37,418 bases of DNA from an uncultured Eubacteriales bacterium (lineage in GTDB: Bacteria; Bacillota; Clostridia; Peptostreptococcales; Anaerovoracaceae): contig CASEEM010000039.1 of assembly GCA_949286985.1 (NCBI GenBank), positions 1 through 37,418 on the forward strand, given 5' to 3'. The notes below the pieces were generated by a model. The model was not told the DNA's origin and searched no databases. It was given only the letters and a program-made list of their open reading frames with translations. Made by a program: the position numbers and the translations under genes. Below are positions 30,534 through 37,418 of this stretch, in pieces; position 1 is the first letter of the stretch; every line of letters begins with the position of its first letter.

Positions 30534-31901
30534 ATGAGCGGCAATCTCAAGATGATTACGGAGAGTCTGGAGGCGGGGCGAAAGGCTTCGGAGGAGCATT
30601 CGGTTCGCGATTTCATATTGCAGGAGATCCATGCCTTCAAGCAGGATGAGGAGGCGGCGCCGGCTGAGGGAGAGCAGGTGGTGCTCGAGGCGCTTCGGGA
30701 TTTCTACAGCTTTCATGAGCGGAACAGCCTCGTCTACGGGGAGAATCTCGATTACCTCCGGTGGCTGCGGCGAAGCGGGTATGACGGGAAGATTCAGTGC
30801 ATCTATATCGACCCGCCCTTTTTCAGCAAGTCGAAGTATGATGCGACGATCACGCTTCGGGACGGCGGCGGGAAGCTTCATAAGGTGAAGCATCTCGCGT
30901 ATGATGATACGTTTGAGAACAGCCTTCCGCGGTATATGGCGGAGCTCTCGGCGCGGCTTGTGCTCATGAAGGAGCTGCTGGCAGAGGACGGGCTCATTTT
31001 CGTCCATCTGGATTGGCATTCCTCGCATTATGTCAAGATCCTGATGGATGAGATCTTCGGGTATCAGCATTTCGTCAATGAGATCATCTGGAGCTATAAG
31101 TCGGGCGGCAGCGGGCAGAAGCATTTCGCCAGGAAGCACGACAGCATTCTCCTGTACAGCAAGTCGGATAAGTACAAATTCCGCATTCCGCAGGAGAAGT
31201 CGTACAATCGCGACTTCAAGCCGTACCATTTCCGCGGCGTCGAAGAATTTCATGATGAGAAGGGCTGGTATACGCTCGTCAACATGAAGGATGTCTGGAA
31301 TATCGATATGGTCGGCAGGACCTCGAAGGAACGGACGGGATATGCGACGCAGAAGCCGCTCGAGCTCATGCGGCGCATCCTGGAGGCGGCGACGGAGGAG
31401 GGCGACCTCGTGGCGGATTTCTTCTGCGGGTCAGGGTCCTTCTTGGCGGCTGCCGAAGAAGCGGGGCGCCGGTGGATCGGCTGCGATTCGGAGATCCTGG
31501 CGCTCGGGCTGGCGAAGTCCCGCCTTTCGGCTGCCGGTGCGCGGTATGAATTCCTGGCGGAGGACGGTGCGGAGATGTATCGCTTTGGCGGGCAGATCCG
31601 GAGGCTCCGGGAGGAGGCACTCGAGAGCGGATACCGCCTCGTGACGTGCGCGCTGGAGTCCTTCGTGCCGGAAATCGATCTCGGCCATGTACCGTTCAAG
31701 GACCGTGAACTGATTGAACGGATGACGGAGGAACATCCGCTCGGTTTCGTGGATTATGTCATGATCGATCCGGATTATGACGGCACCTTTAAGGCAGAGA
31801 TCACGCGCCGCGAGGACTTCGAAGCGATGAAGTATATTGAACGCGGCCGTTCGGCTTATATCATCGTCGATGTATTCGGGAAGGAGTATCGCATTGGATA
31901 A
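30534..31901 (+). CDS. Orphan site-specific DNA methyltransferase (amino-methylating, beta class)
   Basis: A 455-residue enzyme expected to transfer a methyl group from S-adenosylmethionine to the amino group of adenine (or cytosine) in DNA. Motif IV is DPPF (93-96, in IYIDPPFFSKSKYD); the AdoMet motif I comes later as VADFFCGSGSF (293-303), the beta-class order of type III Mod proteins. Residues 170-260 are the likely target-recognition region. The C-terminal 100 residues include FVDYVMIDPDYDG and YIIVDVFGKEY, which I recall from similar clostridial methylases. No restriction subunit is adjacent. CGG and GGG codons are much more common than in neighbours, hinting at acquisition or low expression. 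GGGAGGA precedes ATG 30534. Confidence 0.87.
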   Translation: MSGNLKMITESLEAGRKASEEHSVRDFILQEIHAFKQDEEAAPAEGEQVVLEALRDFYSFHERNSLVYGENLDYLRWLRRSGYDGKIQCIYIDPPFFSKSKYDATITLRDGGGKLHKVKHLAYDDTFENSLPRYMAELSARLVLMKELLAEDGLIFVHLDWHSSHYVKILMDEIFGYQHFVNEIIWSYKSGGSGQKHFARKHDSILLYSKSDKYKFRIPQEKSYNRDFKPYHFRGVEEFHDEKGWYTLVNMKDVWNIDMVGRTSKERTGYATQKPLELMRRILEAATEEGDLVADFFCGSGSFLAAAEEAGRRWIGCDSEILALGLAKSRLSAAGARYEFLAEDGAEMYRFGGQIRRLREEALESGYRLVTCALESFVPEIDLGHVPFKDRELIERMTEEHPLGFVDYVMIDPDYDGTFKAEITRREDFEAMKYIERGRSAYIIVDVFGKEYRIG

Positions 31902-33873
31902 TCGCAAGACGACAAGCGAAAAGCTTCATCTGCTCCGGGAGCAGATGAAGCTGCATCACATCGATATTTATCTTGTGAGCACCTTTGATTATCATCTTAC
32001 GGAGGATTTGCAGCCTTATTACAAGACGCTGGCTTGGCTGACCGGCTTCGATGCCGCGAAGGCGATTCTTGCGGTGACGGAATCGAATGCCATCCTCTGG
32101 GTATCGGCGCTCTCCATGAAGGAGGGTTGGAAGGAAGAGGCAGTGAAGAACGGGGTTACAATTCGCGTGGTTCATCGCGAAGGGAATCCGCTCGACGCTG
32201 CGCTCAATTATTTCCGTGAGACGCGCGCGGCCATTCTGACGGAGGAGACGCAGCTGGGACGCAATCTTTCGCTCCCGCGGAGGAAGGCTTCATATGCCAT
32301 CGGCTTCGACGGCCGCGCTTTTCCGGCATCCTTCATGGACGAACTCCAGCATGAGCTCTCGGAGGTCCTGGCACTCCACATCGCTTCGATTGAGATGAGC
32401 CACGACCTCGTCGGTGAGATCTGGAGCGACCGTCCGCCGGTCGAGAATTTCCCGATCACGGTGAAGGAGAGCGAATATGAAGAAGAGGGCATTGCCATTC
32501 GACTGACGGTTCTCCGCCGGATGACGGAATCATTCGGTGAAGGGGCACTCGCAGTGGTGAGCGATCCTTATCAGGTATGCTCGCTGATCGGAATTCAGGG
32601 CTCGGATCTCCCGCATGCACCGGTTTGTTATGCTTATCTCTGCATCTCGCAGGACCGCGAGGTCGAGCTCTTCTGTAACGAGCTCGATGCGGCAGCAAAG
32701 CGACGCATGCGCCAATATCATATTACGGTTCATCCGTACGAGACCTTTTATCAGCATCTCTCGGAACGCGGCGCGACCTCGCTGATTGCCGATCCGGATT
32801 ATCAGAACTGCGCGACGTTCTGGACGCTTCAGAATAATCCGCGGTTCTACGGCTTCGTCGATCAGCCGGGATATCTTTCGGAGAAGATGCAGGAGAAATC
32901 CCTTTATGACATCATGCTGGAGGAGAAGGCTTCGTATAATGAAGGCGCGGCCTTTGTCTCTTATTATACGGAACTTCTGAAGCGCGCGGAGAAGGGGCCG
33001 ATCGATGAGGCCTCGGAGGCGCATTTCCTGGATGCATGGATGAGTAAGTGCGAAACGAGCGGCAAGAGCCGTGAGACGATCGTCGCCTTCGGTTCGAATA
33101 CCGGGGAAGCGCTTCATACGCCGAGCGAGGATGCCGTCTATCAGGGCGGACTCATGCGCATCGGCTTCGGCTGTCATTATCAGAACCCGTGCGTGACGAC
33201 CTCTTCGGACCGCATGATCCTGCTTCCGGGGGAGAAGGCCGATCTTCGCCGCTCGACGGCGGTGACAGCGGCATTCCTGCGCGCGCTGACGCTGGTCTTC
33301 CCGGTTCATACCGGTGATTCGCAGCTCGATATCGCCATTCGCTCCGAGATCTGGAGCCGCGGATTTAAGTCCGAGGGTCCTTGCGGCTGGTCGCTTCGCA
33401 TCGGCGGCGCGGATAGTCCGGGCGAAGGCCATACGATCAGCTGGAGCAAGTGGGGGCCGGATTCGTTCTACGAATTCTGCACGCTCGAGGTGCTTCGTCC
33501 GTCTTCCTTCGAGATCGGGAAAGGCGGTGCTGCGGTCGGCGGCCTCGCTGCCGCACTTCGCATCGAGGATGAAATGCTGCGCTATGCGCCGGTCTCGGTG
33601 CTGCCGCTCGATCCGGGGACCATTGATTTCTCGCTGCTGCCGAACGATCTTATCAAGGTCTATGATGCGTATCAGGCGCATGTGCGGGAAGCCATCGAGA
33701 GCACGAATCTCCTGAATGAGGAAGAGCTCGGCGTCCTTCGGGGACTGACGGCGCCGGTCGGAGGCAAGGTCTCTTCCAATCCGGAGTCGAACATCCTCGA
33801 AACGGATTATGAAGAACTCAATGCGCGCTTCGACCGCGCGATGGAGCTCACCAGAGAGCAGAAAGAGTTTTAG
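31894..33873 (+). CDS. M24 aminopeptidase-P homologue lacking metal ligands
   Basis: A 659-residue protein with the long aminopeptidase P layout: two creatinase-type N-terminal domains (QVCSLIGIQGSDLPHAP is typical) and a C-terminal pita-bread domain. The metal centre is missing: where active enzymes have DSGGQY...TTDITR, this reads RIGFGCHYQNPCVTTSSDR (422-440), and the HGTGHGVG histidine region reads SEGPCGWSLRIGG. It is probably a pseudoenzyme, perhaps binding peptides or a partner. I place the start at TTG 31894 because AAGGAG (31881-31886) is well spaced and the product begins MDNRKTTSEKL; this overlaps the methyltransferase stop by eight bases. Confidence 0.8.
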   Translation: MDNRKTTSEKLHLLREQMKLHHIDIYLVSTFDYHLTEDLQPYYKTLAWLTGFDAAKAILAVTESNAILWVSALSMKEGWKEEAVKNGVTIRVVHREGNPLDAALNYFRETRAAILTEETQLGRNLSLPRRKASYAIGFDGRAFPASFMDELQHELSEVLALHIASIEMSHDLVGEIWSDRPPVENFPITVKESEYEEEGIAIRLTVLRRMTESFGEGALAVVSDPYQVCSLIGIQGSDLPHAPVCYAYLCISQDREVELFCNELDAAAKRRMRQYHITVHPYETFYQHLSERGATSLIADPDYQNCATFWTLQNNPRFYGFVDQPGYLSEKMQEKSLYDIMLEEKASYNEGAAFVSYYTELLKRAEKGPIDEASEAHFLDAWMSKCETSGKSRETIVAFGSNTGEALHTPSEDAVYQGGLMRIGFGCHYQNPCVTTSSDRMILLPGEKADLRRSTAVTAAFLRALTLVFPVHTGDSQLDIAIRSEIWSRGFKSEGPCGWSLRIGGADSPGEGHTISWSKWGPDSFYEFCTLEVLRPSSFEIGKGGAAVGGLAAALRIEDEMLRYAPVSVLPLDPGTIDFSLLPNDLIKVYDAYQAHVREAIESTNLLNEEELGVLRGLTAPVGGKVSSNPESNILETDYEELNARFDRAMELTREQKEF

Positions 33874-33891
33874 GATAAGAAAGGAGAATCT

Positions 33892-35655
33892 ATGAATTCA
33901 CATAACCCGGGAGAGGCGATGGAAACGAAATACCTGCTCCGCAGATTCGTTCCGTATTTCCGTCCCTATCTCTTCGTCTTTTTCTTTGATCTATTCTGTG
34001 CGTCGATGACGACGGTCAGCGATATCATCCTGCCGATGATCATCCGTTCCATCACGAACACGCTGCAGATGGATCCGGAGTCGTTCACGGTATCGCTGAT
34101 CGTCCGCATTCTCGGCATCTATGTCGCACTTCGCGTCGTGGATGTCTTGGCCAATTATTACATGCAGAATACTGGCCACGTCATGGGTGCGACCATCGAG
34201 AAGGATATGCGCCGCGACCTCTATGAGAAGTGTCAGCAGCTCTCGTATTCCTATTACAGCGAGAATCAGACGGGTCAGCTGATCTCGCGTATCACGAGCG
34301 ACCTCTTTGACATCGCTGAGTTCGCTCATCACTGTCCGGAGGAGTACTTCATTGCAGCCGTCAAGATTATCGTCGGCTTCGTTCTCCTCATCCGCATCGA
34401 CGTCCTCCTGACGGTCGTCATGTTCCTCATGATTCCGCTCATGATCTTCGCGACATATACCTTCCGCAAGCGGATGCGCCGCGCGTTCAAGCAGCAGCGC
34501 CACGGTCTCGGCGAGATCAATGCGCATGTCGAGGACAGCCTCCTCGGCATCAAGGTATCGAAGTCCTTTGCGAATGAGAATGTCGAGCAGGAGAAGTTCG
34601 AGAAGGACAATACGCGCTTCCTCGAGGTCAAGGCCATCGGATACCGCAGCATGGCCGGCTTCAAGAGCGTCACGCGCGCCTTTGACGGTCTCATGTACAT
34701 CGTCGTCATCGGCGTCGGTTCGTTCAGCCTTCTTTACGGCCGCATCACGGCCGGTGACTTTGTCGCCTTCCTGATGTATGTCGGCGTCCTCCTCGAGGCC
34801 GTTCGCCGTGTCGTCGAGTTCACGGAGCAGTTCCAGCGCGGCATGACGGGCATCGAGCGTTTCCTCGAGGTCATGGATGAACCGGTCGAAATCGATGATG
34901 CGCCGGATGCCGTCGAGCTTCCGCGCGTGCAGGGCGAAATCGAATTCCGCGACGTCTCCTTCCATTACAGTGACAGCGACGGGATCCTGGAGCATCTCTG
35001 CCTGGATATCAAGCCGGGCGAGAATATCGCGCTGGTCGGACCGTCCGGTGCCGGCAAGACGACCTTCTGCAACTTGATTCCTCGCTTCTATGATGTCACG
35101 GACGGCGCCATCCTGGTGGACGGCCACGATATTCGCAAGGTGACCTGCCGTTCGCTTCGTTCACAGATAGGCATGGTCCAGCAGGAGGTCTATCTCTTCT
35201 CGGATACGGTCGCCGCGAATATCGCTTACGGCAAGCCGGGTGCGACGAGGGAAGAGGTCATCCGTGCGGCCAAGCTCGCCGGCGCGGATTCCTTCATTCA
35301 GGAGATGCCGGACGGCTACGATACGCATGTCGGTGAACGCGGCACGAAGCTCTCGGGCGGACAGAAGCAGCGCATCAGCATTGCGCGTGTCTTCCTGAAG
35401 AATCCGCCGATCCTCATCCTCGACGAGGCGACCTCCGCGCTCGATAACGAGAACGAGAAGCTGGTGCAGCAGTCGCTGGCCGAGCTCTCGAAGGGCCGTA
35501 CCACCATCACCATCGCGCACCGCCTCACGACGATCCGCAATGCGGATCGCATCCTGGTATTGACGCAGGACGGCATCGTGGAGCAGGGCACGCACGATGA
35601 TCTCATGGCGAAGGACGGGGTGTATGCCGGCATGTATCACATGTATGAGTTATAA
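33892..35655 (+). CDS. ABC-type exporter, fused membrane and ATPase domains
   Basis: A 587-residue half-transporter of the MsbA/multidrug type. Six transmembrane helices span about 20-320. The ATPase domain has Walker A GPSGAGKTT (from 383), signature LSGGQKQR (487-494), Walker B ILILDEATSALD and the H-loop IAHRL. It would act as a homodimer since no second half is adjacent. The substrate cannot be told: peptide, lipid or drug are all possible. AAAGGAG precedes ATG 33892, 18 bases after the M24 homologue, so it is the last gene of that operon and is followed by two hairpins. Confidence 0.93.
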   Translation: MNSHNPGEAMETKYLLRRFVPYFRPYLFVFFFDLFCASMTTVSDIILPMIIRSITNTLQMDPESFTVSLIVRILGIYVALRVVDVLANYYMQNTGHVMGATIEKDMRRDLYEKCQQLSYSYYSENQTGQLISRITSDLFDIAEFAHHCPEEYFIAAVKIIVGFVLLIRIDVLLTVVMFLMIPLMIFATYTFRKRMRRAFKQQRHGLGEINAHVEDSLLGIKVSKSFANENVEQEKFEKDNTRFLEVKAIGYRSMAGFKSVTRAFDGLMYIVVIGVGSFSLLYGRITAGDFVAFLMYVGVLLEAVRRVVEFTEQFQRGMTGIERFLEVMDEPVEIDDAPDAVELPRVQGEIEFRDVSFHYSDSDGILEHLCLDIKPGENIALVGPSGAGKTTFCNLIPRFYDVTDGAILVDGHDIRKVTCRSLRSQIGMVQQEVYLFSDTVAANIAYGKPGATREEVIRAAKLAGADSFIQEMPDGYDTHVGERGTKLSGGQKQRISIARVFLKNPPILILDEATSALDNENEKLVQQSLAELSKGRTTITIAHRLTTIRNADRILVLTQDGIVEQGTHDDLMAKDGVYAGMYHMYEL

Positions 35656-35658
35656 AAA

Positions 35659-35694
35659 AAAAGAAGGAGTGCCGGAGCACTCCTTCTTTTCTTT
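35659..35694 (+). terminator. Rho-independent terminator after the ABC exporter
   Basis: AAAAGAAGGAGTGC (35659-35672) pairs with GCACTCCTTCTTTT (35677-35690), 14 pairs, CGGA loop. The A run on the other side lets it work in both directions. Confidence 0.93.
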
Positions 35695-35714
35695 GAATCA
35701 GGCTGCTATAGAGC

Positions 35715-35751
35715 AAGAGGATGGACGCGAACGGTCCATCATCCTCTTTTT
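35715..35751. terminator. Second hairpin between convergent genes
   Basis: GAGGAT-GGAC (35717-35726) pairs with GTCC and ATCCTC (35734-35737 and 35741-35746) with a three-base bulge, then five T on the + strand. It lies between the convergent exporter and rubrerythrin genes; on the minus strand the T tract is weak. Confidence 0.6.
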
Positions 35752-35775
35752 CCCTAAATGATGCGGTGCGAAATC

Positions 35776-36312
35776 TTAAAAGTTGTCGCAGTGAAGCTCG
35801 AAGTAAGCCTGCGGGTGCTTGCAGACCGGGCAGAGCTCCGGAGCCTCTTCGCCGATGTAGACGTGGCCGCAGTTGAGGCACTTCCATTCGTTCTCGCCGA
35901 CTTTCTTGAAGACTTCACCCTTCTCGATGTTCTCGACGAGCTTGCGATAACGCTCCTCGTGGCGCTTCTCGATAGCAGCGACGCCCTCGAACTGATCGGC
36001 GATTTCGTCGAAGCCTTCTTCTCTGGCGACGGCTGCGAACTCCTTGTACATCTCGGTCCACTCGTAATTCTCACCGGCTGCTGCGTCGAGGAGGTTGTCC
36101 TTCGTCTCGCCGATGCCGTGGAAGAGCTTGAACCAGAGCTTCGCATGCTCGCCCTCGTTGCCTGCCGTCTCGGCAAAGATGTTCTGAATCTGGACATAAC
36201 CGTCTTTCTTCGCCTTGGAAGCGTAATATTCATACTTCGTCTTCGCCTGCGATTCACCGGCAAAAGCCGTCATGAGATTCTCAAGAGTCTTGGTGCCTTT
36301 CAGATCTTTCAC
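35776..36312 (-). CDS. rbr: Rubrerythrin
   Basis: A 178-residue non-haem iron protein that reduces hydrogen peroxide in anaerobes. The N-terminal four-helix domain holds the di-iron ligands, including Glu20 (FAGESQA), Glu53 (GNEGEH) and the EKRHEERY helix near 115-122. The C-terminal rubredoxin-like domain has Cys145, Cys148, Cys161 and Cys164 (CLNC, CPVC). The start is GTG at 36312-36310, giving MKDLKGTKT, with AGGAGG upstream; an open frame continues 46 residues upstream but through the promoter. It has its own promoter and faces the ABC exporter. Confidence 0.95.
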   Translation of the reverse strand: MKDLKGTKTLENLMTAFAGESQAKTKYEYYASKAKKDGYVQIQNIFAETAGNEGEHAKLWFKLFHGIGETKDNLLDAAAGENYEWTEMYKEFAAVAREEGFDEIADQFEGVAAIEKRHEERYRKLVENIEKGEVFKKVGENEWKCLNCGHVYIGEEAPELCPVCKHPQAYFELHCDNF

Positions 36313-36346
36313 AATATGCCTCCTTATCTTCCTTCGTGAGTAAAAG

Positions 36347-36367
36347 GTTATTTCTTGAATTATAACA
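36347..36367 (-). promoter_or_regulatory. rbr promoter with a small dyad
   Basis: On the minus strand TGTTATAAT is an extended -10 (TATAAT 36364-36359). GTTAT (36347-36351) and ATAAC (36362-36366) form a dyad across it, which could be an operator. It does not match the PerR box well. Confidence 0.55.
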
Positions 36368-36484
36368 TTTGTGCAAGTGGAAAGTAAGGGATTCGGCGAA
36401 TTCCCGAGGAGGAGAGGCAGAAAAGTTTCGAGAATAAAGATATGCAGCATGAAGATTGCGAGGAGAATGTAAAAATTTTCTTAA

Positions 36485-36505
36485 TTCCTATATGAATGAT
36501 AGGAA
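36485..36505 (+). promoter_or_regulatory. Inverted repeat upstream of the Rrf2 promoter, candidate operator
   Basis: TTCCTAT (36485-36491), 7-base spacer, ATAGGAA (36499-36505): a perfect 7+7 dyad that ends seven bases before the -35. Its position suits binding by the Rrf2 product or another regulator. It is not the classic IscR type 1 sequence. Confidence 0.5.
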
Positions 36506-36511
36506 AAAGTA

Positions 36512-36539
36512 TTGAAATCTCCTCCCGGCGTGTTATCAT
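36512..36539 (+). promoter_or_regulatory. Promoter of the Rrf2-cysteine desulfurase operon
   Basis: TTGAAA (36512-36517), 16-base spacer, TATCAT (36534-36539). Confidence 0.7.
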
Positions 36540-36577
36540 AAGAAACGAAAGATAAGGAAGGAGAAAGGAGGGATATT

Positions 36578-37036
36578 ATGATGGTATCGACCAAGGGCCG
36601 TTATGCCCTGATGGTCATGCTCGATTTAGCTTCCCACGATGACGGGGGATATATCTCTCTGGCCGATGTCGCCGCACGCGAAGGACTGTCGATGAAGTAC
36701 CTCGAGAGCGTTGTTTCGATGCTGAACAAGGGAGGACTTCTCCTGAGTCTCCGCGGCAAGAACGGCGGCTACCGGCTTATCAAATCTCCGGAAGAATATA
36801 CAGTCGGAGAGATTCTTAAGATCACGGAAGGGAGCTTGGCACCGGTGGAATGCATCCGTCAGGAAAGCGTTCACTGCGACCGCGCGCAGGAGTGCGCGAC
36901 GCTGCCGCTCTGGATAGGACTGGACCGCCTGATCGACGGTTATCTCGATCAGATCACCCTGCAGGACGTCCTCGACGGCAACCGGTCCAAGATGCTCGGA
37001 CTGACAGAGAATGAAGAGAAAGAGGAGGGAGCATAG
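36578..37036 (+). CDS. Rrf2-family transcriptional regulator, IscR-like
   Basis: A 152-residue winged-helix regulator beginning MVSTKGRYALMVMLDLA, the standard Rrf2 N-terminus. LSMKYLESVVSMLNKGGLLLSLRGKNGGY is the DNA-binding helix and wing at about residues 38-65. Three cysteines (92, 100, 106) sit where IscR holds its [2Fe-2S] cluster, with spacing 8 and 6 instead of 6 and 6. That and the cysteine desulfurase next door suggest control of Fe-S cluster or cysteine metabolism. Start ATG 36578 and ATG 36581 are both possible after AAAGGAGGG. It ends one base before the next start codon. Confidence 0.92.
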   Translation: MMVSTKGRYALMVMLDLASHDDGGYISLADVAAREGLSMKYLESVVSMLNKGGLLLSLRGKNGGYRLIKSPEEYTVGEILKITEGSLAPVECIRQESVHCDRAQECATLPLWIGLDRLIDGYLDQITLQDVLDGNRSKMLGLTENEEKEEGA

Positions 37037-37418
37037 ATGAAAGTATATGCAGATAATGCAGCGACGACTTTTATCAGCGAAACGGCGATGAAAGCGCTCA
37101 CGGATGGATTGATGCATTATAATGCCAATCCGAACAGCCTTCACTCGGACGGACAGAGGGCCCAGGAGAAGCTGGATGAGGCGCGCCGCATCGTAGCGGA
37201 TTGTATTCATGCAGCGAAGCCGAACGAGATCTACTTCACGTCCGGCGGCAGCGAGGCCGATAACCAGGCATTGATTTCGGCGGCTCGCGGACTGCAGAAG
37301 AAGGGCAAGAAGCATCTCATTTCCCTCAAGGTGGAACACCATGCGATCCTCCATACGCTCGCGAAGCTGGAGAAGGAAGGCTTTGAGGTCACGCTCATCG
37401 CACCGGAGAGCAACGGCA
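37037..37418 (+). CDS. Cysteine desulfurase, N-terminal part (cut by window edge)
   Basis: The first 127 codons of a NifS/IscS-type PLP enzyme that takes sulfur from cysteine for Fe-S clusters and thiolated tRNA. VYADNAATT, YNANPNSLH, YFTSGGSEADN and VEHHAIL are the N-terminal signatures. The PLP lysine and active cysteine lie beyond the window. AGGAGGGA (37023-37030) inside the end of the Rrf2 gene precedes ATG 37037, so the two are co-translated. A scaffold gene (nifU) and mnmA would be the expected next neighbours. Confidence 0.95.
   Translation, partial: MKVYADNAATTFISETAMKALTDGLMHYNANPNSLHSDGQRAQEKLDEARRIVADCIHAAKPNEIYFTSGGSEADNQALISAARGLQKKGKKHLISLKVEHHAILHTLAKLEKEGFEVTLIAPESNG

Noticed and set aside
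30534..35655. Restriction-modification or phage-defence island
   Set aside because: No restriction endonuclease, helicase, integrase or defence effector is visible; the neighbours are a peptidase homologue and an ordinary ABC exporter.
36347..36367. PerR box at the rubrerythrin promoter
   Set aside because: The sequence shares A/T content and TTATAA but does not match the 15-base PerR inverted repeat well enough.

Overview
The window is a gene-dense stretch of a bacterial chromosome with GC-rich third codon positions (proline mostly CCG, threonine mostly ACG). Gene order and families point to an anaerobic Bacillota of class Clostridia. The signs are the tig-clpP-clpX-lon-engB run, the rplS-rbgA-rnhB block, strong AGGAGG ribosome binding sites, consensus sigma-A type promoters, rubrerythrin, and an Rrf2 regulator followed by a cysteine desulfurase. 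A Lachnospiraceae-like host is my guess; the genus cannot be fixed from the sequence alone. No tRNA, rRNA, CRISPR array, insertion sequence or prophage block is visible.

Layout. (1) 1-7100: protein quality control and core functions on the + strand: end of an unknown gene, trigger factor, ClpP, ClpX, Lon, the ribosome-assembly GTPase EngB/YsxC and hypoxanthine phosphoribosyltransferase. (2) 7143-10082: a PHP phosphoesterase overlapping a beta-CASP metallo-beta-lactamase RNase, then a small unknown protein; each of the last two is closed by a terminator. (3) 10337-14660: a Nudix ADP-sugar hydrolase, a Xer-type recombinase that has lost several catalytic residues, L19 with its own promoter and a possible leader structure, RbgA, and one continuous reading frame fusing RNase HII to a complete RNase HI with its hybrid-binding domain. 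(4) 14840-21733: a tight operon folD / small alarmone synthetase / valS / folC / glyA, joining one-carbon folate metabolism with translation and (p)ppGpp. (5) 21809-25618: a small P-loop protein, then three minus-strand genes: an SdpI-type membrane protein, a threonine-aldolase-like PLP enzyme and an unusual MurE-like ligase, the last two translationally coupled. (6) 25864-30382: Hsp33, a large divergent PEPCK/HPr-kinase-like protein, a CoA-type Nudix hydrolase, a small membrane protein and a NifX-like protein with a Cys/His tail. (7) 30534-35655: an orphan DNA methyltransferase overlapping an M24-peptidase homologue without metal ligands, then an ABC exporter. (8) 35776-37418: rubrerythrin on the minus strand, and an Rrf2 regulator plus the start of a cysteine desulfurase on the + strand.

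The most interesting items are the RNase HII-RNase HI fusion with an internal ribosome binding site and start codon, the MurE-like ligase coupled to a PLP aldolase, the degenerate Xer recombinase, the methyltransferase/pseudo-peptidase pair, the PEPCK-like P-loop protein and the variant FolD. Motif statements come from reading the sequence; family comparisons are from memory and no database search was run.
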